Origin: Alitta virens
Taxonomy: Eukaryota; Annelida; Polychaeta; Phyllodocida; Nereididae
Direction of reading: 5' to 3'
Assembly: GCA_932294295.1 (NCBI GenBank)
Contig: OW028582.1
Span: 2,144,015-2,208,014, forward strand
Length of the DNA: 64,000 nt
Under the pieces are notes generated by a model. The model ran no database searches. It saw only the letters and a program-made list of their open reading frames with translations, and had not been told where the DNA came from. The position numbers and the translations under genes are program-made. Each line of letters begins with the position of its first letter. The stretch's first letter is position 1. Positions 1 to 11,300 of this stretch are shown piece by piece.

Positions 1-2
1 TT

Positions 3-1175
3 GGCTACAAATGCAACTTGTGCGGAGAGCAATTTCTAGGTCGTACCTTGTATGACATTCACTGTCGAATGCATTTGGCCACCAGCAAGACGTACGAGTG
101 TGAAGTCTGTGGCAAACCTTTTGTGGCTAAATCTACTTTGGAACTTCATAAAAAATCACACTTTTCAAAAGCCAAAGTCAAGTGCTTGTTATGCGACAAA
201 CAGTTCACGACTAAGTACACATTAAAAAGACACGCACTTATGAAACACCGATTGAGTAAGTTAGCATTAAATGGGGCGGCCCATGAATGCCAGCAGTGTG
301 TAAAACTCCTACCAGTGAAAATCGAACAAGCCATTTGTAATATTCTTCATGGTCCTAGCCTAGACGTCGAAGTCGTTGTTCGAAAACTGCAACACTCAGA
401 TCTTCCTGTTGTAAAGGTCACTGATGAAAACCCTGGACTTCCAATTAAACAGCCAGACGAGGAAAAATTCACTGCTGGATACGGTGAAAGGGAAATAGGA
501 GTTGTCATAGCGCCAACAGATTTAAACGATTCAAAAACCTTCATCGTACCTCAGGAATTTAACGAGCCATTATTATTGAAGGAAGAAGCTCTCGAAGCTG
601 ATGTTTTTCCATCCTCAATATGTAAAGATTTTGATCTTTCTCAACTTGACCAGCAACATGCGGAAAGCAAATGCCCCGTGAATGACTCGCCCGAAACTCT
701 TGTTTCCGTTGATTGCGACCTCACAAGTCATGACATTAAACTGGAGCCTACAGACTTTCCCGTTGCAGACGATATCATAGTTGATAGTGTAATTGAAATC
801 ATGTCTTCAGCGGAACCGCAGAAAATCATAAATATTGCTCCGATATTAGAAACTTCGACTAAATCAGAACACAGTGAAAACATTGGGAATTTAAATAGCA
901 TATTTATGGATGAACCTGGATCTGTGATTGAATTAATAAATGTGACCCTCGAAATGCCACAAACAAGCTGTAGCGAAATGTCCGCCCAAAATCATTGTCT
1001 TCTCACAAATGGGAGGACAGTTAAATTCGAAGAAAAAATTGCTCGAGAATTCCCATTTATTAAGATTGCAAAGGAGCACAATTACTTCAAATTCTCTGAT
1101 TTGAATTGGGTTGCTAATAATGCCTGTATCCATGGAAACATGGCATCGAAATTAGAAAGTTTGTTTATGTTTTAA
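3..1175 (+). CDS. 3' terminal exon of a C2H2 zinc-finger protein (gene 1, 5' part outside window)
   Basis: The frame is open from the left edge to a TAA at 1173-1175, about 390 codons. It begins inside a zinc finger and encodes three C2H2 fingers (roughly residues 3-80 of the visible part) with CxxC...HxxxH or HxxxxH spacing, the third ending HALMKH. A roughly 300-residue tail without fingers follows; it is acidic and low in predicted order. The tail has two psi-K-x-E SUMO-acceptor-like motifs, IKLE near 733 and VKFE near 1022. Fingers point to a nuclear DNA-binding or regulatory protein. No splice donor interrupts the frame, so this is probably the last coding exon. The true start and most of the protein lie upstream. 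I do not recognise the family. Finger assignment is secure; function is inference. Confidence 0.8.
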   Translation, partial: GYKCNLCGEQFLGRTLYDIHCRMHLATSKTYECEVCGKPFVAKSTLELHKKSHFSKAKVKCLLCDKQFTTKYTLKRHALMKHRLSKLALNGAAHECQQCVKLLPVKIEQAICNILHGPSLDVEVVVRKLQHSDLPVVKVTDENPGLPIKQPDEEKFTAGYGEREIGVVIAPTDLNDSKTFIVPQEFNEPLLLKEEALEADVFPSSICKDFDLSQLDQQHAESKCPVNDSPETLVSVDCDLTSHDIKLEPTDFPVADDIIVDSVIEIMSSAEPQKIINIAPILETSTKSEHSENIGNLNSIFMDEPGSVIELINVTLEMPQTSCSEMSAQNHCLLTNGRTVKFEEKIAREFPFIKIAKEHNYFKFSDLNWVANNACIHGNMASKLESLFMF

Positions 1176-1189
1176 AAATGTTGAAAAAA

Positions 1190-1379
1190 TAATGCTGTTC
1201 CATTTAAAAATTAGGGGTGGGGGGGTGGACCTAAAGATTTTTCCGTTATCGGGAGTGGGGGGGGGGGGGTGTGGTTGACCAGTATTCTTAACACCTTAAT
1301 GTAGACAAAAAAAAAGGGGTGGTCTAAACATTTTCAGGTCCATCCCCCCCCCCCCCCTTTTTTTTAATAGAGCAGCCCT
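1190..1379. mobile_element. MITE-like element, family with AGGGCTGTTC ends
   Basis: Starts near GCTGTTCCATTTAAA and ends near GAGCAGCCCTA, giving imperfect inverted ends. The interior has long G and C runs. Related copies lie at 11532-11725, 19658-19735 and about 23436-23630. The G runs could form G-quadruplexes. Confidence 0.55.
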
Positions 1380-2520
1380 ATATTTGGCTTTTTTTTTAGT
1401 TGTAAACAATATTGTTAATACAGTGTTCGCATTAGACGCTCGCCCGCTCGCCCGACCCGACTTTTACGGCGCACGGCGAGCAGGAGAATGATAGCACTGG
1501 TCCGTGTGAGCGAGTAGCCAATTAGCTCATTAATGGGTTTATTTTGCCTCCAATCTGTCAGTTATGTGAACTGTTTGATTGCAATATTGGTCAAAGACAT
1601 AATCCATAGAAGTGGAGCACACAGATTGCAATTGACTCTGTGGCATCTTCAACAGTTCAATGGAAGTGTCAAGTCCCCAATGCTTTAGGCTTAAGTGCAA
1701 TTGACTGCTCAAAGGCTGCTAAGTCTTTCAACAATAGCTTTGTAGATCTATTCCACTTTAATTTTGTGATTTTAATTACTGCTTTAGTAAATATGAATAA
1801 TATTAAATTTTATATTTATATTCATACAATTGCAGTGTGGGCAGGAGGGTGCATTTTACTGGAAAAGTAGAAGTTAATGATATGTACTTTGTGGTAACAT
1901 GGGTACTTTTGATTAATAATTATAAGCATCCCTTCCTGTAGATTCTGATATAAAAATGTCATTCCTGCCAATTTTGAAAGTTAATAATCTTGAGTAATAT
2001 GAGCATGGTTGACATGGACACTGTTCCACACATAAACAAACATGATAAACCTGTGTGCCAGAAGTACTCAGTGCTAGTGGTTGCTCTTAGTTATGGACCA
2101 GTAACAATGTGAACGGACCAACACCTTGTTGGACTTACTGGTCCATGCGGACCAGTACTAAATTTGACGAGTCTTGAACACTGTAATATAAATGCTAAAT
2201 TGGTAAATTGAGTCGCATGCGGTATGGCTGAATAATGTGCTTAATTTGACAGTTTAATTTACTCTTTATTTTATACGCCATGTATTTGTTGCCGTAGATA
2301 CCTATATAAGTGCTTTTAGTTCTATTTTGTGATGTGATTGAAGTGCCATAACTTTGTAATGTTACCTTTATTTAAGGCATACCTCAAGGTATCGCCCCGT
2401 TTCTTCTATTATGTGCCATATTCATACAGAACTTCTATATATTCCATGTTATTTTCTCTAGCGTTGTATGCTTTCTTAGGTTAGCATAGTTTATTAGCGA
2501 TACACTATGAATTTTAATGC

Positions 2521-2911
2521 GGCAAAACTAGGGTTGTCATTGATATAAATTTTTTCATTCGATATCGATATCAGTAATATTCCACTTTCGATATTGCAAT
2601 ATCACAAAATCGCACAAATTTTGTATTATTATAAGCATTCCCAGTTATAAATGGAACCATTAGTCATAGGAGTATATCTCCTAAGTCATGCGAAATGATT
2701 TACCTTTTAATGTGATAACTACTTAGCCAATTTGTTTGGCAATCAGTTTGCAATTTGGGGTGGGGGCTGTGTAGTCAAGTGCTCATCATGGCACAAATGT
2801 AAAATTATAGAGGATAAACAAACGATCGAAATATGATTTTTTTCGATGTCAAAATCCACATTTTCTCGATTCATCGATATACAGCATATCGATGACAACC
2901 CTAGGCAAAAC
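2521..2911. mobile_element. hAT-type MITE with perfect 8 bp target-site duplication
   Basis: Element 2529-2903 begins TAGGGTTGTCAT and ends with the inverted ATGACAACCCTA. It is flanked on both sides by GGCAAAAC (2521-2528 and 2904-2911), an exact 8 bp duplication, which is typical of the hAT superfamily. The interior is AT-rich with ATCGATAT motifs. It has no coding capacity, so it is non-autonomous. It lies in the 3' UTR or downstream flank of gene 1. Confidence 0.85.
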
Positions 2912-3724
2912 CACTGTGTGATTGTTATTTGTTTTCCATAATCACTTTAAATCGTAATGTTACCATTTGTACATCGTTCGAACATCAATAACAAATTTCA
3001 ATGCAATAAGCCGAATATATTTTCATAATTTTGCAATGTTGCTCAGACAACAAATTTAGAACACTGCATTCTTTTGGCCATACTTAAAAATATTCCTGTT
3101 GCGGGTTACCGGTTACGCTACCGAATAGAAGGTATCAGTGCGTATGAAAATTTTTCCACTTTTATCAAATTTAATTTGTTTAGTCCACTAATTGCTTTCA
3201 AATCAATTTTTGCCGGTTAGTTGAATATTCGTAAAATATTCTTCTGCGGTAAAAAATAATAATTCCTACATACCTGATGGGTTTTCTAAGTGTCGCCTGC
3301 AACAGAAATATTTTTTAAGACTGGCCTTAATTTAGATAACTGCATTCTTTATCTTTTTCTGGCATGCACAATGTTATAAAACTTGTTTGTTCCATAGTTT
3401 AACGTCAACAAAATTTCTTTCGGTATGTTTGCCTGAAAAAATGTGTATGATGTAGATTCTTAAAAATTAAATATCCTTGTCCTTGAATGCCAGGCTAAAT
3501 TGTATCATTTTAATAACGTCATGTTATTTCAATTTTAAAGCGTCATGTCTATTGTGCCACTGTAACTGGCAAGAGTCTGACATGGAAATTGTGATGGAAT
3601 GAATGTTATGAGTGTAATTGATTCTGCATGACCATTTTCAGTGGTTGTACATAATTTTGTACCGAACAATAAATGAAAATGAAACAAATATTTTGTGACC
3701 ATGTTGTTCTTGAATTTGTTGGCC

Positions 3725-4148
3725 TAATGGAGAGGAACAGTAACAGAGCCTACCGAGGGCTCTACGACCGTAACATATGAAAAGACAATAAGATGACGTC
3801 ACTACTTTATATTATTGTTACATTGATGACGTCATAATACATATTCTTGTGTGCAACTTTCCTGCATCTCTAACAGTAAGCTAAAGAGCAGCTGCCCACC
3901 AGCCAAGTGGTAGTAAGCAAGGTAGTTGTGTAGACCTGGATCGTAATACTATATGTCATCAAACAATACCTAAAAAGTGCAGTATTTTGCGGACCCAGAT
4001 TTTTAACCATATTTAGCGAGCCTCGTTGCCAAGCATATGACGTCAAATTATGCTTGATTATGAATACAATATGTCGTCGCAAACAAAGGACGGTTTTCAT
4101 ATTCACAGTAAGAACGCAGTCCATCAGTTCATTTTTCTTCTCCCCATT
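3725..4148. mobile_element. CRE-containing MITE copy, possibly composite
   Basis: The left end resembles TGGAGAGGAACAGTAACAGAGCC and the right end is CTTCTCCCCA, matching the family seen at 7227-7395 and 61126-61390. It contains TGACGTCA at 3794, 3827 and 4038. Part of the interior (about 3978-4095) resembles the other family with GCGGACCCA ends, so one element may be inserted in another. Confidence 0.6.
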
Positions 4149-4448
4149 ATATTAAATTTAATTAAGTAGCGATTTCAAAACTGAATGCTTACTGAATAAA
4201 GGCAGAGTTGCAAGTTCTTGAGTGGTGAATGCGTGAGTTTTGGCTCTTCTCAACCAGTTTTTAAAATGTTAATTTATTCGAGTTCTCATTTTGCGAGTTA
4301 AATTAAAATATGAAATAGTGAAGTCCAGAGGCGTGACAGCAACCAAATGCGTAGACTCATGCCTAATGCGTGAGACTTGGCATGTCTGATAAAGGTCACA
4401 GGGCTTTCATATATATATAATTATATATATTGGGTATTTCCTATTCAA

Positions 4449-4490
<42 letters not shown>

Positions 4491-4815
4491 AATGCCTAAA
4501 TAAAACTATTTGTATTCTGAAACTGCATGAATGGTAGACTACACTAGTCTACAGTCACAGTTACACCCCAGATGTAGGCAGAGATCTGCCAAGTTCTGAG
4601 ATTTGGCTCCTTCCAACCAGTTTACATATATCTGAGAGAGACAAGTAATGAGTGAGACTCACTCTGAAAGAGTGAGCTAGCTAGACTTGGCATGTCTAGA
4701 TGTAGGTGGTTTCGTAAATCTTTATATAGTGGACACATCGGCTATAGTAGTGTATGAACTATTAAAACTATTTTAGGTCAACTTTAGCACAAAATGTGCT
4801 TTCTTTTGAGTCACT
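4149..4815. other. Intergenic spacer and upstream region of gene 2
   Basis: Mostly unique AT-rich sequence. An (AT)n microsatellite lies at about 4450-4487. A TATA-like TTTATATA occurs near 4719, but its use as a promoter cannot be judged. Between 4600 and 4700 there are short direct repeats of the words 'gagtgagactcactctgaa', also found near 35990-36020. Confidence 0.5.
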
Positions 4816-5360
4816 GTGAGCGTTTTAGGTGGATCCAAATTTGGCGGCAAATTGGGTTCATCCGGGCACCTGGAGCTTGAATATGGAGCCTCGTTCACGC
4901 ACAACCGCATCTCCTCCTCACCGCCATTTTGTTCTGGAGAAGACAAAATAATGTCCCTTCAAGAGAACACTAATATACGTTTTCAGGGCGAAAATGGAGC
5001 AGGTTTGTGATTTTTGAGATCTTTGATGCTTCATGTGAACTTAGAATGACTCTACAAGGGCTGTGGTGGTTGTAAACGGGATAAATTGGACGAGCGTAGG
5101 AAGACGTGGTTCGGCCAATGTTTTGTTATGGGCGCAATGATTCGGGCATCGCACTCTTTTATGTCTTCTGCCGCGGTCCTCATTTTTGTTGTCTGCTTAT
5201 AATTTTTTCGGAATGCACAAAGACGCAAGAAAGCTAGTGATTATCTTGTTAACACGTAATGACAGTCGTGTGGATGTGTGGGGCATGTTTCGTAGTGAGC
5301 TTGGCAACTGTCTGGCAATGCCGACTTGTGCGCCCAATCTTTTCACTCTTCCTTGAGCGG
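4816..5360 (+). promoter_or_regulatory. CpG-richer 5' region around first coding exon of gene 2
   Basis: Compared with the AT-rich surroundings, this stretch is visibly richer in GC and CpG, with a CCAAT word near 5114. It encloses the presumed first coding exon. This is consistent with a promoter or 5' UTR, but no transcription start can be fixed from sequence. Confidence 0.35.
4951..5002 (+). CDS. ZNF236: Gene 2 exon 1 (start codon)
   Basis: This is the first in-frame ATG after a stop at 4807-4809, with A at -3. It encodes 17 residues beginning MSLQEN and ends at donor GCAG|GTTTGT in phase 1, which joins in frame to exon 2 (g+ag gives Glu). An overlapping ATG at 4883 leads to a stop, so 4951 is the best start. 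A further non-coding 5' exon is possible. Confidence 0.65.
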
Positions 5361-8300
5361 TCGACTGTATTTGTGAAATTGTGCATTGAAACTTTCTTTC
5401 AACCCTCATTGACTGAGATATCATACCTCAGTCATTATAACTGTTGATGACATCATGACAGTACCCTTTTTGGCGACCGATTGACAACGATAGGCGACTG
5501 ACATATTGAATAAGTTAGGTCAACATGGTACAACATGAATGGAGGTGAATAAGATAATCCCAATGTCAATGATAATAATATAATAATATAATATTAATAT
5601 CAAATCAATTTTTGTAATTTAACTTTAAAACAGAGAAGTCCTGAGATGGATTTTATGAATTGTGGTGTTTTTAAATTAGTAACATGTAGCAATATATATC
5701 GCCAGTTTAGTTAATTTAAAATAATTCAATGTACCGTAATGGAGGGTATTATCGACAGGGCAGGTATTATCGACACTCACATTAGAATGTTAACAAACTA
5801 ATTTAAGTGTTGATAATACCCGCTAATAATAAAATCCATCCTTGAGGGTAATTGTTGGGATCTGCAAAATAAATTGGCAACACTGATTCAGATTTGAAAT
5901 GAGGGCTCAATCTGCCGCAGTGTGGCCTACCATACGTCTACGTATTAAAATCTATTTTGTATGAATTTTTATTAACACTTTCAGAGTATACTTTGATTGC
6001 GACGCCCGTATCAGGGGGTGATGGAGAAGTCCTTCACCAAGCCATTCTACAACAGCTCGGAAATGGAATACAAAGCGCAGATGGCAACACGCAAGTGCTC
6101 ATGTTGCACCCCATCACGGTCACAACCGTCGATGGAATCGAGCACCAAATATTGCAGGATCAGTCAATCGGACAGGTGAGGATTAATATGACCTTTGACT
6201 AAAATGGAGCTAAATTGGTCGATATTGTGGCCACTGGCAAGTTTGTAAGTAATCGCCATCTATTCCATATGATCCACGTCATTATTATATGTGTGGGTAG
6301 AACATTCTAATATAAGCCCGATAGAATCACACAACGTTAGACCAATGTCAGCCTGATGTTGATGATATCAGGCCGACGTTGGGTCAATGTTGGGCGAATA
6401 TATTGTGTGGGGCATATTTTTCGGGTTTAATCTGCTAAACATTCTGATATGTATTGCTGTTTAATTGCACACTTAATAGATGCGATTATCAAATGTTTGT
6501 CAAACCAAACAAACAATTGTCTTCGACTGTGTAATTAGATCAGATGAAATGGCATTACTTAAATATTGTACACTGACTGACATATCTGAATAATCTTATT
6601 CCAGATGCTGGCAGATGGTGCTCTACAGATCCAGACGGACGGACAGGTCATACAGACAGATGGCCACGTCCTACAAGCAGATGGGCAGGTCTTACAAGCA
6701 GATACCCAGGTTCTACATACAGATGGACAGGTCTTACAAGCAGATGGACAGGTCTTAGAGGGTCACATGTTGTCGGAAACATCTCAAGCGCAAATCCAAG
6801 CGCTTTTACAAGAAGCCAACCTCGTATCGTTAAATGTGTCCAGTGCATCGTTAGCGACCGGCTCAACTTCATCCGTCGCTTATTATACTGCCCCTGGTAA
6901 GATGATTTTTATGATTCAGAAATGGATGGTTCTTGTTCCCTTTTTATCCTCTTCCCTAGTTACAGTGTTCCAAGCTAGGATTTTAAAGGGCACGGTGCAC
7001 AAGGTTATTAGGGCACCTAAATGGAGGCATAAAGAGCATGGCATTGACAAAAACAAGCATGGCACAAAGGACGGCCATGGCACCATGCTCAAATGGCCTA
7101 GCTGGAACACTGCTAGTTGTAATGTGACATTTATAAGCTCCTACTTTTAATTGAATGTATAATTTGAATCACATCAATTTACAATACGAAGTCAGACATC
7201 GCAACTGTGAACTGATATACTGTCACTTAATGGGGAGAAACTGAGCCTACTACCACAGTACATAAAAAAAAACAATAAGATGACGTCGCTACACCATTGT
7301 TGCATGGATGACGTCACAATATAGATGACGTCATCAAGCAATACTTATCTGCTACGGTGTCAGTGACCTCTTGTGGTACTTTTTCTCCCCATTAATGATT
7401 GCCTAACGAGTGAATATAGAAGACATGGGAGTATTAGTTGCCTATAATATTGTCCAAAATGTTTTCTTGATTTGATACATGCATGTTTAGTTGGATCATT
7501 CATCATATTCATGGATATTTAACCAAATTAGATAATGTGTTTATTCTGTGAATTCATCGAGAATCTTTAAACATTTTTCATTTTTGTGGATTTTTGTCTT
7601 TCAGAGCATCTAGTATCATCGACAGATGGAATCACTACCCAGACGTTGATGCTGCAAACTGCGGATGGCCAGAGCTTCCAAGCCCAGGTGTCCATTCCGC
7701 AAGTGACGGAGGCAGCGGTCACTACTGTCCAGCCTGAACCAGCTGTCCAGCCTCCTTTAGGAAAGGTACAGTGCTAGTCTTTTGATGAAAAAGTTAAAAT
7801 TTCAGAAAATTGTGTGTTTTTTTAGTCAGATGCATAATCTTAAGCATGTATTGCATATTAATTCATATTTGCACTGTTTGTGTAATACAGTATGTGCATT
7901 TGATGTTTAGGCCAAACTTATTTGATCTTAAGCTTTTCGGATCATCTCAGGGCCATTTTTAATGAGTCGGTCGCTCGAAAATGCCAAAATGAATGCTATT
8001 TCCTATTATATAACATTGGGATATGTTTTTTTAATTTTCTGCTGGCACATTTCTCATCATGTCGCGCGTTTGAGAAGCTAAAAATAATATGAGTGTTGCC
8101 TTTTTGTTGTGCAGGGAAAGAAAAATGATTTACTTTTTAATATGTATGTCTAATAGGTCAGAATTGACCTGTCTCTGTCAAAAAAAATCTATCTATCTAT
8201 GTATTTGATTCAATATAAATACTTATGCTAGTTATTTCATTTTCAGGGTCCGTTTCACTGTGAAATCTGCTCCAAAGTCTTCGTCAAGTGGAACCAGCTT

Positions 8301-11300
8301 CAGCGCCATCTACGGGACCATAACGACGACAAACCTTTCCGCTGTCCCGATTGTCCGCTGACGTTCAACGTTTCCGACAACCTCCGTTTGCACATGGCCA
8401 CCCACTCCACTGGCAATCCACAATGTCCGGAATGTGGCAAGAAATTCTCTCGAATCGCTAGTCTTAAAGCTCACATCATGCTGCACGAGAAAGAAGAGTC
8501 GTTAATGTGTGCAGAGTGCGGAGACGAGTTTGCTTTGCAGGTTTGTGATATGGGTTGTGCTCGTTTCTTAAATAGTGTCTCTTGATTTTGAGTGCACTGT
8601 GCTTACGTCAAATATACAGATATCTAGTTCAAAAATTTATGGATTTATGAATTCACAATTATTTGTTATGGGGCAACAATTCATGTTGTGTTTTCTAACT
8701 TTTGGGTTGTAATTTTGGATATGTGTGGCAGTATGGTATTTTCTCATGTACTTGGAAAAGGCTGTCTATTTTAGTTGCCAAGGTAAATTCTTTTTTGGGG
8801 TTAATGCAGTATAGCGGACCCAAGTGTATGACCTTATTTGGTCCATGAAATATATTTTTAAAAAATCACTATTTTTAGCCAAAATTTGTTCTAGCACACA
8901 AGATGAATAATATTTGCATAGCACAGCAGGCGTTTGGGGGCAGTAGCCCCCGATAAAATGAAAATGTCTTGCCTTGAAAATGAAAAGAGCGGTCGTTTGT
9001 TTGTGAAATCATTCATTGAATTCAGGCATATGACATCAACCAGGCTCGCTAAAAAAGTTCATAAATTGGTCCGCTATACTGTACCTTTTCCTCTTTTTTT
9101 CAAAGGTAGATCTCGCATTATCTTTTAAACTTGAATGCTATGAATATCAGCCTTGTTTTTGGGCTGGATTATTTAAGGGCCTTTCATAATAACATAATAG
9201 ACACTTCATTATTAGACTTTGGGCCTGTGGCTTTTAACTCGGTGTATGTTGTAAGTATATTCATTTGTTTAATTAATTACAGGGCCAATTAGACAGACAC
9301 ATGCAAGAACATCAAGATGAAAAAGACGGCGTCCGAGTTTTCTCGTGTCGTCAGTGCACAGTTGAATTTCCGCTAATGTCTCAATTGAGAGAGCACATGA
9401 AACAACATTACAAAGTCAAGTGAGTTGTGTAGAGTTTTTCATCTCAAATATGCATTAGGCGACGCTTATATTATGTTGGGACTCTTAGATCCTCCGCTAT
9501 GATGATAAATGTGCCAGCAGAAAAATAATTTTAGTAACTCCCAATCTTATTTAATATGCAATTTTATTTTGGGATTTTATAACAACCGTACCATTAAAAA
9601 CTGCCCTGAGAGGATCCGAGAATCTAAAGACCAAATAAGCGTGGTCTTATGAGACTGTATGAAAGATGTCTTCAAATATTGGCCGTTTTATTTTTTAAAG
9701 TATTTAATGAGTTGATATTTTTTGTAGAAATTCCCTCAGTCATAAAACATATAAGAGAAACTTGGACAGATCCGGATTTCATCACAAGTGTAATCACTGT
9801 AGCAAGACTTTCCAGAAACCAAGTCAACTTATTCGTCATTTGCGTATTCATACTGGTTCGTATAGATTTGCGTTATACCTCGCTAATATGGCCGCCTTGG
9901 TAGGAAGGTTGCATTGACCTTGAAATAATGGCAAGAAAAAGTAACAAGAGCCTACAGAGGGCACTACGACCGTAACACATAAAAAGACAATAACGTGACA
10001 TCACATTACAATGATGACGTCACAATGTTTATGACATCATCAAACAATTCTTATCTGCTACGTTTCTCAGTGACCTCTGGTGGTACTTTTCCTCCCCATT
10101 GCTTTATTAAAGAATTTGAAGTGTGTACAAAAAATATAGCAAGAATATTTTACATGGCACCATCATGATATTAGCGATATAATATGATGATATACATCAC
10201 AAATTATTTATATATATATTGCTAGAAAGGCCGCATTGACCTTGACATTTATTAAACTGAAGTGTGTATAAGCTTGAGTAATAGCAAGAAAATGAATTAA
10301 AAACGGCTTGTCAAATTGAACCTAACCAAAGCCAGACAACTTTGGCTATATGATGCTACCTGCCACTAAACGGTACTCTGACTATAACTGGCTACTCGAA
10401 GCCAGATCTAGAAGTGCATTTTATGAAACTAACTATATGGTACCATAATTACTGAAGCGACATAATATTTTGATATCATTTAACATTCCTATGATTTTGT
10501 CGTAAATAGGGGAAAGACCGTACAGATGCGAAATGTGTGAGAAACGATTCAACCAAAAAGGAGCGCTACAAATTCACATGAGCAAACACAACGGGGAAAG
10601 GCCTTTTCCCTGTCAGTTCTGTCCGGCTACATTTTCACAGAAAGGAAATCTGCGATCGCATATACAGGTAAGTTTTTTGTTGGTGTCAAAAATTAAAGAC
10701 CAATACATTTTCATGTACACTCAGGGTCATCAAAATTTGCCAGGTCATCGAAATTGGCCACCCTCTTCAAACACAATCACACACCTTGCAATTTCGTAAT
10801 TCGTTCATAAACTAACTATTCTCGTCGTTGATAATATTCTAACTCTTCGACAAGCTTGTTTGAAGTGTTTGTGAAAGTTTATTTAATGTGGCCAATTTCT
10901 ATGACCTGGCAAATCTGTGTAGTTGATGCTTGTTTAGTTTCCATTTATGGAATACTTTGTAAAAGATATGGAATGGAATATGCGCACATTTTGCCTTTTT
11001 GAAATAGTGACATTTTGACACTTTTTGCCTTGGTGAATCACTCCGCGAAATTTTAGTGATCATGTGAATGATACGCAAGTTTCAATTTTTGTAAATATCA
11101 TTTAGATACCAGTTGATCGAGTTTTTCAATGAAACTGAAGGAGTCACAACATAATTCATTTATATGAAGTACTTATTGTTGATAATAAATTACACTTGAC
11201 CATTTGTATAATTAATTTCAATGCTACTATTTTTATTCCCCAGCGTTTGCACAGTCATCCCACAAGCACGGACACCCCAATCTTCCAGTGCGATGAATGC

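Larger units (their letters stand above)
1176..3695 (+). other. Probable 3' UTR of gene 1, ending at an AATAAA signal
   Basis: No coding exon is visible. An AATAAA at 3668-3673, followed by T/GT-rich sequence (about 3690-3720), is the best poly(A) signal before the next gene. If it is used, the UTR is about 2.5 kb. It contains two MITE-like elements (1190-1379 and 2529-2903) and otherwise AT-rich unique sequence. An earlier poly(A) site cannot be excluded. Confidence 0.45.

Noticed and set aside
4719..4727. TATA box for gene 2
   Set aside because: The word is common in this AT-rich sequence and no transcription start evidence exists, so it is mentioned only in the spacer entry.
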